Source: Scytalidium lignicola
Lineage: Eukaryota > Ascomycota > Leotiomycetes
Reading direction: 5' to 3'
Assembly: GCA_002812745.2 (NCBI GenBank)
Contig: NCSJ02000105.1
Span: forward strand, 1 to 64,000
Length of the DNA: 64,000 bases
This document shows, piece by piece, positions 23,831 through 36,761 of the stretch. The notes below the pieces were generated by a model. The model did no database searches. It saw only the letters and a program-made list of their open reading frames with translations, and was not told the DNA's origin. Positions within the stretch are counted from its first letter, which is position 1; every line of letters begins with the position of its first letter. The position numbers and the translations under genes are program-made.

Positions 23831-26268
23831 CTAACTACTCGTGCTGTTGTTGTAAGTGACACTCCAAATCTTGTAGGGTATTGGCGTCGAAGAAAACTCG
23901 AGCGTGCCATCCGGCTTGATGTTAGTGTAATCGCCATTCTCCTTCTGCAACACATACTGACTGTTGCCAAGATAAGTGATGTTATAGACCTCTGCACCGG
24001 TCACGGAGTCCGACAAGCTGCTATGCTGCGAAAGATACTTGCCATCAACAGCGCTAGTGACATTGAACAGCGTGCCCTCTTCAGTCAGAGCATGGACGAC
24101 CCATCGCTGCGCGAGTGTCTCATGGTTAGCCGTAGCAGCAGCGGCTTTGAACTGCTTTGTGCCGTCCGAGGGGTTAGACAGAGCGTAGCCATTTGACTCA
24201 AACACGAGCCAGCGGCCCTCGGTCAGGTAGCCACGCACTAGCATGTAGCCGTCCTCATACACCAGCGAGTTCTCCTCGGTCTGCTTGCCGTAGGGGATAT
24301 CCGGGACGTACTCGGATCCGGAGCAGGAGCCCGGCCACTCGATTTGGCAGAAGCCGGCGTATAGACCGATGATGTGACCGTCATCGTCTTGGATTGGCAT
24401 CGGGGGCTCAGGGAGTTTCGGGATGCTGTAATCCGGCTATTGTTGTCTGATTAGAGGGAGAGGGAAAAGTCTATGAAAGAGCAGGGAAACTTACGTTCTC
24501 GAAGTCAAAGGCGTTGACCAGGTTAGACATATGCTCTCGTCGCCAGTCGTCCAGTTGTGCAGTGGTGACGTTCTTGTATCCTCTAGCGGTGAGATATTCC
24601 TCTATATGCTCTTAGTTAGCGGCTAGAGAGTTTGATTTCAGCGGGATTACCTACCAAGGAACATGATTATCGAGGAGTGATCAGCACGCTCGGTGAAGAC
24701 GCTACCGCCACGAGTAAATGGGGAGATGATGTACAGAGGGATACGAGGTCCTTGCTAAAGTATTAGTGCTTGCCACTCGATATCAGCTGCATTAGAGCGA
24801 GAGAGACTTACCTGGACCAGAGAATGTATAGCCTACTTCACCATACGGGTCTTCGAACCATTCTCCTGCGGTTCCATTTGGAGAAATGATAGGAAGGTGT
24901 GGGTCGCCCCATCCGCCAGCCTCTGTGCATATTTTCAGATTCCATGATTCATGCTATATATTACAGAACTACTAGGCGAGTATGACTTACCATCGTAATT
25001 GACCAAGATAATGGTCTCGTTATAGTTCGGACCGTTGACAGCGGCACTAACAACTTGATTCAAATACCACGAAGCATCTACAGGCGTGTACGGGGGGTGC
25101 TCTTGCAATGCACCAGGGGGGAACATATAGCTCACTTCCGGAAGTGTTCCGTTAGCAGCGCGGGCAATATAAGCATCCAGACCATTCGGGCCATCAAAAT
25201 TAAGACCTCGCTGGTAGAGGCTAGAATTAACAGGTGCGTCTTGGAACGCCGCGAAGTAGAATAGACCACTGTTGGTGGCCCAGTTGTAGGAGTTCTGGAA
25301 CGACATCCAGTCGACACCGGCTTCATCCATGATCTGGGCGTATGCCGGCCAGTGGAGGGGGACGCAGTCCAGACCTGGAGCCGAGCACTCTAGATATTTT
25401 GGATTAGCTTTGACTGACGTCGAAACTAACCGCCACGGCAGACTTACGGTTTGCTTGCTGGTCATCGAGCACAATACCACCGGAGTTGGGAGGCTGTGGT
25501 CCCCCTGGAACTCCAATCGAGCCTGACTGCCAGTACCATCTGTTTGGATCAGTGTTTGAGGTAATGGCGGCCTAAGCAAAGTATCAGTCATATATTAGTG
25601 ACGTTGAGTTGCATAGTAAGAGCAAAAGTGCATACATGGTAATGGTCAGCGAGCGCGTAGGACTCGGCCAGGGCGAAGTGATAGGGGAGGTCCTGGCGCT
25701 TGAAGTAACCCCAGGCTTGCGGAGTGTCAACAATGGCCCACTGGTCTGGCGCGCCGCCGTCTTTCAGTCCAGCCTGAAAGATCTGCTGGGTAGGAATCCA
25801 GTTGTTTGCACCAGCACAGAGACACTGGGTCTTATTGAATCCTTCATCTCCTCCTTCGGAGTTCAGGTAAAAAGGGAGGAGGTATTCAGCTTCATTAGTC
25901 ACACCTTTTAGAGACCTAGACGTCTTTATTAGCAGTGCAAAAAATACCGAGATGATGCACTCTTGAAAACGTTTACACGTCGCATTACTTACTGGTACCA
26001 GGCAGGCTTGCCTGTGGCAGTGTTGATCTTCACATTGGGGTCGGCAAACCCTCGAACACCAGGGAAAGTGCCGAAATACTACATATATGAAAGTCAGAAT
26101 CTGCACTTCGATTGGTGAGACGGGTTTGTGCATCCCGGCCCATGGGATACTCACATGGTTGAAGGAACGATTCTCAAACATGACCATGATAACATGCTTG
26201 ACATCCCCAAGAGAGGCAGCATTGGCGGCGCTAGCAAGTGCCAGCAACGGCACAACGTATTTGGACAT
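23831..26268 (-). CDS. Secreted phospholipase C-type phosphoesterase
   Basis: Nine exons: 26268-26155, 26078-25993, 25915-25636, 25571-25448, 25389-24991, 24922-24812, 24750-24655, 24601-24495 and 24436-23831; 640 aa, all phases consistent. A signal peptide (MSKYVVPLLALASAANA) precedes the phosphoesterase domain (Pfam PF04185 type): VKHVIMVMFENRSFNHYFG, GVRGFAD, YALADHYH, an AGGWGDPH motif and IISPFTRGG are the classic landmarks of bacterial non-haemolytic PLC and fungal PLC/acid phosphatases. The C-terminal ~200 residues form the usual beta-rich PLC tail. Such enzymes hydrolyse phospholipid headgroups or other phosphodiesters outside the cell. Two introns use an acceptor chosen by frame among close AGs. 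An extended GTG-started frame upstream is not a eukaryotic start. Confidence 0.9.
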
Positions 26269-28038
26269 GGCCGCTGGTGAACCGGAGGAGTTCACAAGAG
26301 GAGCTTCCGAGGGTTAGGATGTTGAGCTCGGCGCGAGAGTGATGATCTCCAAAACCATATTATNCCCCCCTTCACCCTGGATCGTCTGTAGATTTATATC
26401 TCAACGAAGGAGGTGCCCAACCACACACGTGGGTCTGCCTGTCCATGCTTCCGTGCAATCGAAGTTACCGAAGAAAGGAAAGAAGAGAGACACGTTCGCC
26501 AACCACGCGTGTGCTGCAGCTACAAGTTTTCCAGAATGAGCTGCAGGAACGGAACTCTTGAGAGCTTCGAGAAGACTCGGTACGTGTCTACGTTAAGACG
26601 TTCTCTGCAGGCTACTGCATGTGCAGGACGTTAATTACATGCCAAGGAACTACTGGTCACCGACTTCACAGTCAATATTTCCCACATGTAGAGAGAAGAG
26701 GACCTATTAGAAGGGCTCCTTTATAATCGGTTCTCCAATGTGGGCNAAAAAAAACAGCGTGAAGGCAACTCGGTCCATCAGCTGGCATGGGCAAGCATGG
26801 CTGAAGAAGGATTTAAGCTCCCTGCAACCGAGGTAAAACACGGTATAGTTAATTATTGTAGTACTGCGTTACATTGCCCCACCACTGCTCCTCACATCGT
26901 CATATACTACTTCTGGAAGATATCGGAAGTGGGATAACAGGCTGACAGGAGCATGAGAAATCATGGGTGGAGAGGGGGGGGAAGGTTTCCACAAGGGAAG
27001 AAAAACCCGCCATCCGTTTCTTAAAACTCTTAATATCCCAACAGCCCTATCACCGCAATTTCCCCCTGGCATTGTGGCTTCTTAGCGTTAGCCACGAAGA
27101 TGCAAATGCCAATTCCAATTCTGATACTAAGCAAGTGGCACAGATTCCAAGCCGTAATTACCGGAAAGCTTCGCGGGAAAAAGCTTGTAATATCATTCCC
27201 CCGCTCCATGGCTGCGTATCCTTGGCGCACGTGTGTCGACCGTCGTTTGCGCAATAGTGGGGGGGTCTGCCTGTTGAAGTTTAAGGTTACTTCCTTAGAG
27301 CTTCAAGGTCATCATCCGCTCTTCCGGGAGAAGAAGGTGAAGGTGAAGGTGGCCGCACTTCTTACGCTGAAGGAAATCCCGAAATCTTCATAAGAATTTT
27401 ACTTCAATTAAATCTCGTCTTTGACGTATGTCTTTATTTTATAATTACTTCATTTATACGTATCTTTATCCCATATCATCTTGTGCGGCCACGTTATGTT
27501 ATGGTGTAATGATATATATGATTCTAGAAATGGCTTTTGTACTACGCATCCGAGAGGAAGCAATCCATAAGGTCTCTCCTCCCGTCCTGACGATCTCGTA
27601 GCAACCTTCCTTATACGGAACTCACACGTGTGACCACTGGCGCAAGTAATTTGTTCTGTAAAAGTTGTGAAAGCACGTTCAAATCCTCACCCACCCTTAA
27701 AGTACTAGCGAGTATTACAGTATTCCTATTTGCACTTTCATATCAAGTTATTTGCTGCAACCAGCACACGTGCGAGAATAGGTAACATGCTAGTCTGAAA
27801 TGGCACACGAAACTCCCCAACCTTACGCCGCAGCACTGCATCGTTAGAGCATCGTTAGAGCATATTTCCGTATCGCATGGTGCTGTATATCCACAGCTAC
27901 AGTATCATCCAGGCCGCGTATACAGCAGTAGGCCAGGAGCACTGATTGATCTTCGAGGACTTCTGATTTTGGCACGAGGCCTTTCGATTCTTGAGTTTCT
28001 GTTTCGATCCGTCCCTTCCATCAGCATGCAATGTTCAA
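26269..28038. other. Intergenic between divergent genes, no supported gene
   Basis: About 1.8 kb between the divergently transcribed phosphoesterase and multicopper oxidase. Short ORFs on both strands show no domain. CACGTG-type motifs occur (for example near 27,229 and 27,627) and could be bHLH or bZIP sites, but this is speculative. Confidence 0.4.
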
Positions 28039-30488
28039 ATGTCCGACGGCCCAGCTACGATGTCGGCAATAGACAGTTTCCGGTCACTGCTCGGCCATGA
28101 CAACCGGCTTCTAATCCAGCGCTGGAAGGAAGACATTGCGGCTCTCAACTCCAACTGCAAACGCCGGATCAGGGTTGTCGCTCTTTTCTTGTTGATACTA
28201 TTGACAATTCTCTTCGTTTTGGTCCAGCAATGGCATGCCGAATTTGATGTACCGGAGCTAAAACTGTCACAGCATCCCGGCCAGGCCCAGGAGCCAGGAT
28301 ATGAGAGGGATCTGAAATGGGTTCTCCATCCGGAAAACCATGTGTCACGTGTCCCTGGCATCAGACGTTTCTCGTGGAATATAACCAAGGCCACAATAGC
28401 TCCAAACGGCGTGAAAAAAGATGTCTTTCTCATAAATGGTACCACAAATCTCCCATCTCACTCAGTTATTCAGAATGCTCACACGACAGCAGGTCAGTTT
28501 CCTGGTCCTACGATCGAGGCTCGCTCTGGTGATACCCTCGAGATCGAGGTCTTCAACTCCGCTGAGGAAGAAGTGTCCCTCCACTGGCATGGCTTGCATA
28601 TGAGAGGTAGTTATAGTTCCCTCTCATGGTAATTAAGTGCTTGGCTAATGGTCTACGTTGAATAGAAGCCAATCATATGGATGGACCGGTTGGCGTCACT
28701 CAGTGTGCCATCAAGCCCAGCAGAAGGTTTTCTTACCGGGTCCCAATTGATGAGCAAGCAGGAACGTTCTGGTAAAGTAAATTGTCACCTTATCGAACAT
28801 ACACTCTAAGAGACTATAGGTATCATGCACACTCAGAAGTCCAACGAGCAGATGGTCTATACGGGGGTCTAATTGTCCACAACCCCATTACTCCTCTAGA
28901 AAATATTACTTACCAGAACGACCATGAGCTGTTGTTCTTAGTCGGCGATTGGTACCATCGGCAGGCCGAACAGGTTCTCGGTATGTTTATGCGTATGACC
29001 AGTGTTGGTGTAGAGGTGTGTCCTTAGACATCTGTCTCTGCAAGAATTGAAAGCTAACTTTTCGTCTTTAACTAGCCATGTCCAGATTCTCTCCTCATTA
29101 ACGGATTGGGCCATTTTGAGTGTTCTAAAGCTACCCATGGTTCTCCAGTTAGCTGTAGTGAGATAATAAAGCCATGGCTCTTACTAAATAAAGCACATCG
29201 TTATAGAGTTCGACTTATAAACGTTAGGTATATCATTATACAATCACACGTTAAACCACATCTAATAGGCATTTAGTTCTCTAACGGGCATTTCATTAAC
29301 GATCCAGGACTCAGAACTGAAAATTATTCAAATGGATGGCGGCCTGCCATTAGCTGAAAATCCCGACCGCGTCAATTCCGTCGGGGTCCTCTACCCTGCG
29401 GAAAGGGTAGATTTCATTCTTTCATGGCCAGAGTCGGCTGTTAACACCGAGACGGAGATAATTATTGCTTTAGATAAAGAGTGAGTGCACATTTTTTATA
29501 GAGTTTTGGTTAACTCAAATCACTACTCTCAAACTTCGTTCCCTCTACCTCCCGCTCTCTCTCAACCCTAACAATGGCCAGAAATTGCCTCCATCCAAAC
29601 CCTGCCCTTACATCAACACAATCTTTCCTCCTCTCTCCAGAATCCTCAACACGGCAGCCAGCAAACAATACCGCAGAAGTCATTCCATTCAACCTCCGCA
29701 CGGCAAAAGGATCTTCACTCCCCAGCACACTACCAGAAGCTCAAAAGTTCTTCATGATCTGGTCCTCCATCACAATCCTCAACCACCTTGGCCAAATCCC
29801 CCACGGAATGATCAATCGCACGTTCTGGGAACCGCAGGATTTACCTTTGATTTCCACACACCGAGAGATCTGGAATGAGCATCAGCTTGTCCCTTGGACA
29901 GGGGCCGATCCTGTGTGGGTAGAGTTGACGATTAATAACCTCGATAGCAACGGGCATCCTTTTCATCTTGTACGTCCTCCATCTTTATAACCCTAAAATC
30001 CCTACCATTTTCTTTACTCATTTTCCATCGTTTTCCATAAAATCGGATTAGCGACNTTTTTTGAGCCGCTGTTTACCATGTCATGTGATATCTAGCACGG
30101 CTTCGACTTCTACGTCATCGCCTCCTACGAAGGCAAAGGCGGCTGGGACTACTACGACCCGTGGAAACCATCGCGGCCCCCTCGCGGCGGGCCCTTCAAC
30201 CTCGAGAATCCGTTAAGGAAAGATACGGTGTATGTGCCACCATGGGGATACGTGGTCATCAGATTTCTGGCCGATAATGCGGGTATTTGGACACTGCATT
30301 GTCATATTCTGTGGCATCAGGGGAGTGGGATGGCCATGGCGTTTCAGGTCTTGGGGGATGAGCGGAAAGGGTTTAGTAGTGAGGGGGTTGGGAAGGATGC
30401 GGAGCGNTTTTTGTATGGCTTAGAAACAGAAAGGGGATGTCTGGTGCAATGGAGGGATGGTTGGTTGGGGGAGAGCAAGCGTATATAA
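28039..30488 (+). CDS. Membrane-anchored multicopper oxidase (laccase-like)
   Basis: Exons 28039-28606, 28666-28771, 28820-29015, 29076-29227, 29277-29480, 29582-29969 and 30096-30488; about 668 aa. All copper motifs are present: HWHGLHM and WYHAHS (type 3/2), HPFHLHG, and HCHILWHQGSGMAM for the type 1 and type 3 sites. The three cupredoxin domains follow the usual order. Instead of a signal peptide the protein starts with about 45 polar residues and then a hydrophobic segment at about residues 46-63 (VVALFLLILLTILFVLV), so it should be a type II membrane protein. Family members oxidise phenols or metals, or act in pigment biosynthesis. The N at 30407 falls inside the last exon, and the frame holds if it counts as one base. 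A TTG-started extension upstream is not used. Confidence 0.85.
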
Positions 30489-31751
30489 AATCTCGCGGGC
30501 CNGGGGAGTTGGTGTAACATGGTAGCTAATATTGCATTATTATGAGGGTGTATAATAAATAATTCAGAAAAATCCAAGAGATATATATATATATATATAG
30601 AGAAGCACTTTAAAAATTCTAGTAACAGGTTGAGATAGTCTGGATAAGCTTACAGTAGAGTCTGAAGTTAAAAACAACAATATTCTGAGTACATGAAATG
30701 TATTAGAGCAAAACAATAAAGCATAACAATAGAAAGCATCACGAATCCGAAGACGGTGATAGCAATCCAGAACATTTCCTACAACAGAGACTCCATGTCC
30801 TCCGGTCTTCCTGAAAAAGATGCCAGTTCAACAATCCTCTATCATATTGTGTACTACCCTAGCTATAGCTACCATTTCTCACGCATTTAGAGCACCAGGA
30901 GACCAATCATAGTCAAAACGGCCCAGTTTTCACTACCCTCCCTCTCCCGTTTAGAGCGCCTAGATTTATACTCATCCTTAGAAATTAGACTACTCTAGCT
31001 CTCCAGGTACTCCCGGTAACCGAGTATATCTAGTACTCAAGACACTCCGACCCTGCAGTCTCCTAGTGCTTTCAGCTCCCCGCTCTAACCACACACCCTG
31101 CACAGGCTCCACTGATCTGGGCGGGCTCGTAAGTCTCGAAGGCCAAGACTTGACAATGTGCAAGAACATGACTATATATACAGTGGGTGGACACTAAAAC
31201 AAGTCAAATTAAACCAAATCTACAAAAAACCGAAAACTGCTTGAGGTTAATATATGCTAAATACAATATTAATGTCTAAATATTATAATAGATTTTGGAG
31301 GTTAGCAAATTTAATCATCGTAATACCCCGTCAGGCCCCAGAGGCCAAAAATGTCCNTTTTTTAGCGTAGTTGCCTCAAATTTATAAACGTTTTCACTAG
31401 TGCTTTAGTGTTAATCAGAGGCTTTAACTGGATAAGATCCTTGAATACAAATTTTGGCCTTACAAGCTTTAAGCGAATGGGGCCCGAGGGGATAGTTTGG
31501 TAGTTCATTTTGTTTCATTTTGAACTTTTGGCAGTCAGGAATGTAGATTGCTTCATGAACAAAGTGCACCAAGATCAATCAGTCTCTAAATTTATCGTAT
31601 ACAGTTCCAGCTCTCGACATCATACATTCTGATAAATGAATTATAAATAAGTAGCATTTTTCCATACCTCTTGAAAGAGTAACTCCATGGATGTCTAAAA
31701 CGCAAACACAAACACAAAAAAAACATATAGGGGTATACCAACTACAAAATC
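30489..31751. other. Convergent intergenic region, no gene
   Basis: Between the ends of the oxidase and the rhodopsin-like gene. It contains an (AT)n run near 30,581-30,599. The sequence CAGTGGGTGGACACTAAA at 31,180 resembles a Tc1-type terminal repeat, but I found no partner. Nothing else is recognisable. Confidence 0.5.
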
Positions 31752-33282
31752 CTAAACAGCCTTTACAATCGATTCCTTCCCAATTCCATGCCAGTCATCA
31801 TTTCTATCATCCAAGTCTTTATCACTTCCCTGGCCTATAATAACCTCGAAATGTGGCCTCTTATCCGCCAACTCCATCTGGTCGTGCGCTCCTGGCTTCT
31901 TCCAACTTCCCGCAATCCTCTCTTCGCTCTCCCCGAGTCCCACACGGCTTTCCGAGTCAAGCGAGAGCCGGTCTCGTCTCTGTCTCGATGTAGCCATGCC
32001 ATAGAGTCCCGCGGATGAACGCGGTTGATTGAAATTCGAGTTTGTGTTGCTGCGAGATCGCTTTGAGCCCCCGAAAGTACCTAGGGCAAAGACACGTCGG
32101 AGCAGTGGCCAGCAGAGGGGAATGTTCGCTACGAACACTGCAGTGGCTACCTCGCCGACATACCAGTTAAGGAAGATTAGGCTGTAATTGTTGTGGAAGT
32201 TGTAATAGCGGTTGAGGATAGCTGCTAGAATCTGGGAAGTAAAAACAGATAGGTTAGCTTTGGAAGCTTAATTAGTGCAAAGAGGAAGGTTATACTTACC
32301 ACAAATATGCCCAGACCAAACACACCACAAAGGACGAGCTTCCTGGACCATATGTTAGCCAATATTACAGCTTTAGTAAATATGTAGGCCATACCTTTTT
32401 AGAGGCAGTCGAGAAGTAATCAGCATTGGTAGAGGTATTAGCAACATCATCAGATCTGAGGAAACATTGAACACGGTGGCAGTGATCATATGGTTGCGAT
32501 AGCTAGCACATTGTTCTAGAGTATCTTCAGCATACTTTCACCAATATGAAATGCACAAACTAACCGTCCTTAACAGGAACGGCCCAATACTGTTGGATAG
32601 GCCGGCACCAAACTGCCAAGTAGAGAACCTGGACCAAAACATATCCAAAGGCACAGTAGCAGCCAACGCATTTTACTGCAAAATTTTGCCTCAATCCCAA
32701 GCTGAGGATCTGGATATCAGCATCATCCTCTTCACTAAATCCAAAAGAATCAGGATGCATACTCACGTCAAACGACTGTACATCAGCAGAATGCAGGCCT
32801 TGGTCAACCAAACCGTGGTCAGAGTAAACTCCTCTAGGACGAGGTTCATCTTGCTTCCCCAAACAGCACTGGCAACCTCCTCCGGCGAAAGGTGCGCAAT
32901 TTCATCTGGAGGAAGATAGTTGCTCTCATGAGTAGCAACTTGATTTGTGCTGATAACTACTCCGGTGAATGTAACCTACCATATCAAAATGAAGATATTA
33001 GTTTTGAGGCTTTCGAGTCACGATGAAAGATGTAGAAAGGGTTAAAAATAAAAGGTCGATTTACAGCAACAAAGAGCATGAGCCCGTCATCCAGCTGGAA
33101 CTTCTTGATCGAGCCCAATTGCACCCATCGAGCTACCCTGAGTGAGAAGAGATATTAGGGCTTTGACCACTTTGTGTTTCGAAGTCATGCTGGATATCGT
33201 ACATTCGGCACGCAATAAAAAATAGACCCAAACCATAGAGAACCCACGACTCAACGGCCAGCGACTGAGCGAAGCTAGTCAT
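31752..33282 (-). CDS. Fungal rhodopsin-domain integral membrane protein
   Basis: Seven exons: 33282-33203, 33137-33065, 32975-32767, 32701-32565, 32515-32395, 32342-32300 and 32231-31752; 380 aa with consistent phases. It belongs to the large fungal seven-helix family often labelled rhodopsin domain or PTH11-related. Helix-loop landmarks are the CRMVARW element, LDDGLMLF, NLVLEEFTLTTVWLTKACIL, LAVWCRPIQQYWAV, the NHMITATVFNVSSDLMMLLI helix and the end of the core at NWYVGEVATAVFVANIPLCW. The hydrophilic C-terminal tail (about 100 residues) is typical. No retinal-binding Lys is expected in this family. Function is unknown; some relatives act in surface sensing. Confidence 0.88.
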
Positions 33283-33777
33283 GTTCTCCAAGCTGCTGCA
33301 GTTGCTCCGCCGATACACGGGAAGGTGTTAAAAAACAAGACATACACATGACAGCACGTCTGAGAGAACTGGGGTTGAGATGCATTCCTTATCCAGGGAT
33401 ATAAATGCGTGCTCCATTACCCCAAGTTAAGTGGCGTATCTTTGCTCCCCATCATGTCCATAGATATGCCAAGCCAGAATGAACAAGTGGGACTGCGTCT
33501 GTTAGAGTGAGAGTGTAGATAACACCGTCCTATAACGGATTGTGTCGAACTGGAACTCAGAGAGTTATCTGATCGTTCTTGATAAGAGGTTTTGTTAGTT
33601 GCTTCTTTGCAGCCCACATGCCTCTTTAGCTTTACCTGCCTATGAGATTTCTGCTTTTAGCTCCTTATCAACCACGACCCACGAGGACGGTCCGGCCCTA
33701 TGTGCATCCACGGCGGGCTCCGACGCAGGGGAGCAAGAACTTTGGGGAAGATCGCCGTACCTGAGCGTGCTAAGCAA

Positions 33778-34330
33778 GTGTGCCTGGCAAGGCGTCCAGC
33801 TTCTCAGATGTCTCCATAAGACTCTCCGGATCCTCTAATGTAGATCGACGCCACAGAGATACCAGCTCGTCCATCGTTACATCAAAAGCTCCGTAGTCCG
33901 CATGAATAGCAGGATACGGAAGTGTGCTACTTATCTTGGCCTGCCCAGATGCCCTTTGTGGAGAAGTGGATCGACACCAACGGTTCTGGAAGCGGGAACA
34001 GCCACGGCCAGCCTCGTGGTTTTTGCAGCCTCGGCAGCATCTGTTATGAGGAATCCAGATCGTCACTCACATGATGGTTACCGTCTGCTGTTCTGCGCAC
34101 CTGAAACCACTCTACCGGTAGTAGATCATCAAGGGGTTACATTTGGTACAGTGGCAAAAGCTTTATCAAGAATCCTTCCATCTTCCAGAGATCTCTCCTA
34201 GAAGGGCTGAAAGATCGCCAAGTAGTGGTCTTCAAAAGTTGAGATGACAAACCTTGTTGACGGCGCTGGCCGTCGGATCTCACCGATAGGGTGCGGAGAA
34301 GATTGCTCCTCGAGAGGAAGCTGTCTCCAA
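33778..34330 (-). pseudogene. Fragmentary ORFs of unknown origin
   Basis: Reading the minus strand gives protein-like pieces in alternating frames: an ERSLEDGRILDKAFATVPN piece near 34,190; a LLPVEWFQVRRTADGNHH piece near 34,100; a DAAEAAKTTRLAVAVPASRT piece near 34,040; and a GAFDVTMDELVSLWRR piece ending at the stop at 33778. No single frame or simple intron set joins them, and I do not recognise the family. It may be a decayed gene tail. The rest of 33,283-34,695 shows nothing I can support. Confidence 0.3.
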
Positions 34331-34695
34331 CTAGCCAAACAGAGAATGAACTAATTAAAGGACAAATTGGAAGGGCAAATTTCTACGGAGAAGTGCAGAG
34401 GATCAAGAAAAGATGATAAGGAGGTGAGAACGTAGAGGAGAGGAAGATAGTTATATGTAGCAAGAAATGAAGTCTGTCGAGCCTGATATAACAGGCGCCA
34501 AAGCACACGAACCAGGCCTGCACTCCACTGTGACCCACAGGCTATATGCTCCCTGTAATTATTATGCCCTACAGGCTTCCTAGCCACTGCCATTGCTGTA
34601 GCCAGTCCCTCACTTAGCATACAGTCAAATGGCTACATTAGTAATTCTATGTAGGGCATCTCGACATTACTGTATTCATTCATTGGTTCATCTAT

Positions 34696-36482
34696 TTATC
34701 TAAACCTCTCATACACAATCTCTTCTTGCATCCGCGCCTTCACAAGATCCACCGTCGCCTGGTCGTAAAGCTGCTCGGGCGTCTTGTTCCCTCTCAAGAC
34801 TTCCCGCTCATGCACGGCTGCTTCCTCCTTAGTCAAGCAGACCAAGTCGCTCAATTTTAACTTGCTGTGCTTCTGCCCTTCCACACTTCTGTCGATCGAG
34901 CTTGTCTCTGGTTTTCTCCATCGTATCAATGCTAATCGAGTTGGAACTCCACTCAATACGCTTCGTCCCCGATAAACTTCCTCAACAAGATATCCAACAT
35001 CGCTAGCATTCAATGGCACCTTTAATCCCTGTGCATCCTCGTTCTTCGTGGTTTGCCGTGCCAGTTTTTCTTCCCATCCTTGAAGTTGCGCCAAGATCCC
35101 ATCATACATCTTCTCTCGGCCCTTGGCGGGGACGTAATCGCATGGATAACCAGTGATTTGAATGATAACATAGTTGGCAACAGCATACCCGAACACAGCT
35201 GGCATAGTTCCAAGCACAGGTAATATTCTCACCCGGAAATCAGGCAAGACGCCCAAGTCACCAACAGAACCCTTTGCGAACTCTTCCTCCGGGAGAGGCA
35301 TAAGTTCCGCCTTCCCAGGTCCTGGCTTTTCCGTGGAGTACACGACGGGTATTCCCGATGCAACTCCTAGGGCGCGTAACCGTCGTCTGGTAGAGCGGGA
35401 GAGCGGATCTTCTGTACTGGTAGAGATGTCTCCTATAAAGATTCTTGTTGGGTCAGATTTACACCCCGCGCCCATTGACGATATCACAGGTAGTTTGTGC
35501 TTGTAGCAGTACTCCAGCAGGGCGACCTTACTGTCAATATTATCGATAGCATCAACAATAAAATCAGGCTTCCGGCCTTCTAAGGGTCCTAATAAAGCAT
35601 CCGCAGCGTTTATCCGAAAGAGCTCGTTTCGTAGGTCAAAATTTACCCAAGGCGTGATTTGTTGGAGTCGCCTTTTGAGACATTGTACTTTCGGTGTGCC
35701 AACATCTGCCAGTGTGGCTACCGCATGGCGGTTTAGAGAGGATAGTGTGACTTGATCGAAATCTATTAGGCGGATGTAGGTTACGCCTGAGCGTGCAAGA
35801 GCAGCTGTGCAGTGTGATCCTACTCCTCCACATCCAACTATAATCACGAACGAGTTTCGGAGCTTCTGCAGACCTTCGTCCTTCAAGAACACTCGATTGC
35901 GTGCCAATTGCTCCAGTATGAGTTCTGACCAGCATTATAGTTAGAATTTGGAGCTATAATAACAAATCAACTAGCTAGGAATACCATCATCGTAATCTCC
36001 CTGTTGAGCCCTAGCTGCAAGAGCTGCACTTCTTTCATCCTCCTTAGTCCATCCATTCGGCGGTGAAGCAAGACCAAAATCTGTAAGCTTAATTTTCAAC
36101 TGTCAGTGAACTGTCTAGACAAATCCCCAACCATAATCATAGTCATAGTTCTCGTAGAATCGATACTACTCACCTTCTCAGCTCGATGCTCCCGTCCTAG
36201 CTCTGGAATTGAACTTTTCAAATCTTCAATCTTCTCTTGACGTCTAATGTGCTGGTAACCTAATATAGCACCTGCAACTACAGCACCAGATACTAATGCT
36301 GTAGCAGCAAATTGCGCCTGAGAGGAGGAGGCTGCGCGCGAGAGCCAGGACATTCTGCTCTCACGCTGTGGCGGAGTAGGCGGTGGAGAGTGTGGAGTGC
36401 TTGGATTCGGGAGGGACTGCCCGAATTCCTGGTTGTATAGGTTTCCGAATCGATAATATGGCCGATTAGAACGCCCATCCAT
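34696..36482 (-). CDS. tRNA threonylcarbamoyladenosine dehydratase (Tcd/TcdA-type)
   Basis: Exons 36482-36174, 36087-35985 and 35924-34696; 546 aa. An N-terminal membrane segment (about residues 57-77, AQFAATALVSGAVVAGAILG) is followed by an E1/ThiF-like domain: RNRVFLKDEG, the ATP-binding GCGGVGSH loop at about residues 168-175, IRLIDFDQVTLSSLNRHAVA and IDNIDSKVALLEYC. This is the layout of yeast Tcd1 and Tcd2 and bacterial TcdA (CsdL), which use ATP to cyclise t6A37 of tRNAs to ct6A; the yeast proteins sit at the mitochondrial outer membrane. The length and the anchor fit. The gene is divergent from the PEX8-like gene across 279 bp. Confidence 0.9.
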
Positions 36483-36761
36483 AGTAGGAGTTGTTCATCT
36501 TGTTTCATGGGTTCATTTTTGGTTGAGCGTGACGATAAGAGCTTCATATGCAGGTCTTGGAAATTCTAGCTTTTGGCGGCGTGGGTGGCGTCAGCGGCCT
36601 CACGTGCCTCGTCCACCGGAGAGATGCCTCGGCTACACGTACCAGTTGGTTCCCGGACTTGGGCAACAAACAACATTGCTCCCTCTCTCTGCACGACGAA
36701 CTCAATCACTCCAACACACCCTATGTCGAACGTACGGTGATAGAGAACCTCGGATATCGCC
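36483..36761. promoter_or_regulatory. Shared bidirectional promoter region
   Basis: Only 279 bp separate the start codons of the divergent Tcd-like and PEX8-like genes, so both promoters must lie here or overlap. It contains a CACGTG palindrome near 36,601. No TATA box is evident. Confidence 0.6.

Noticed and set aside
31180..31215. CAGTGGGTGGACACTAAA resembling a Tc1-type terminal repeat next to TATATA
   Set aside because: No inverted partner found within several kb and no transposase; may be chance.
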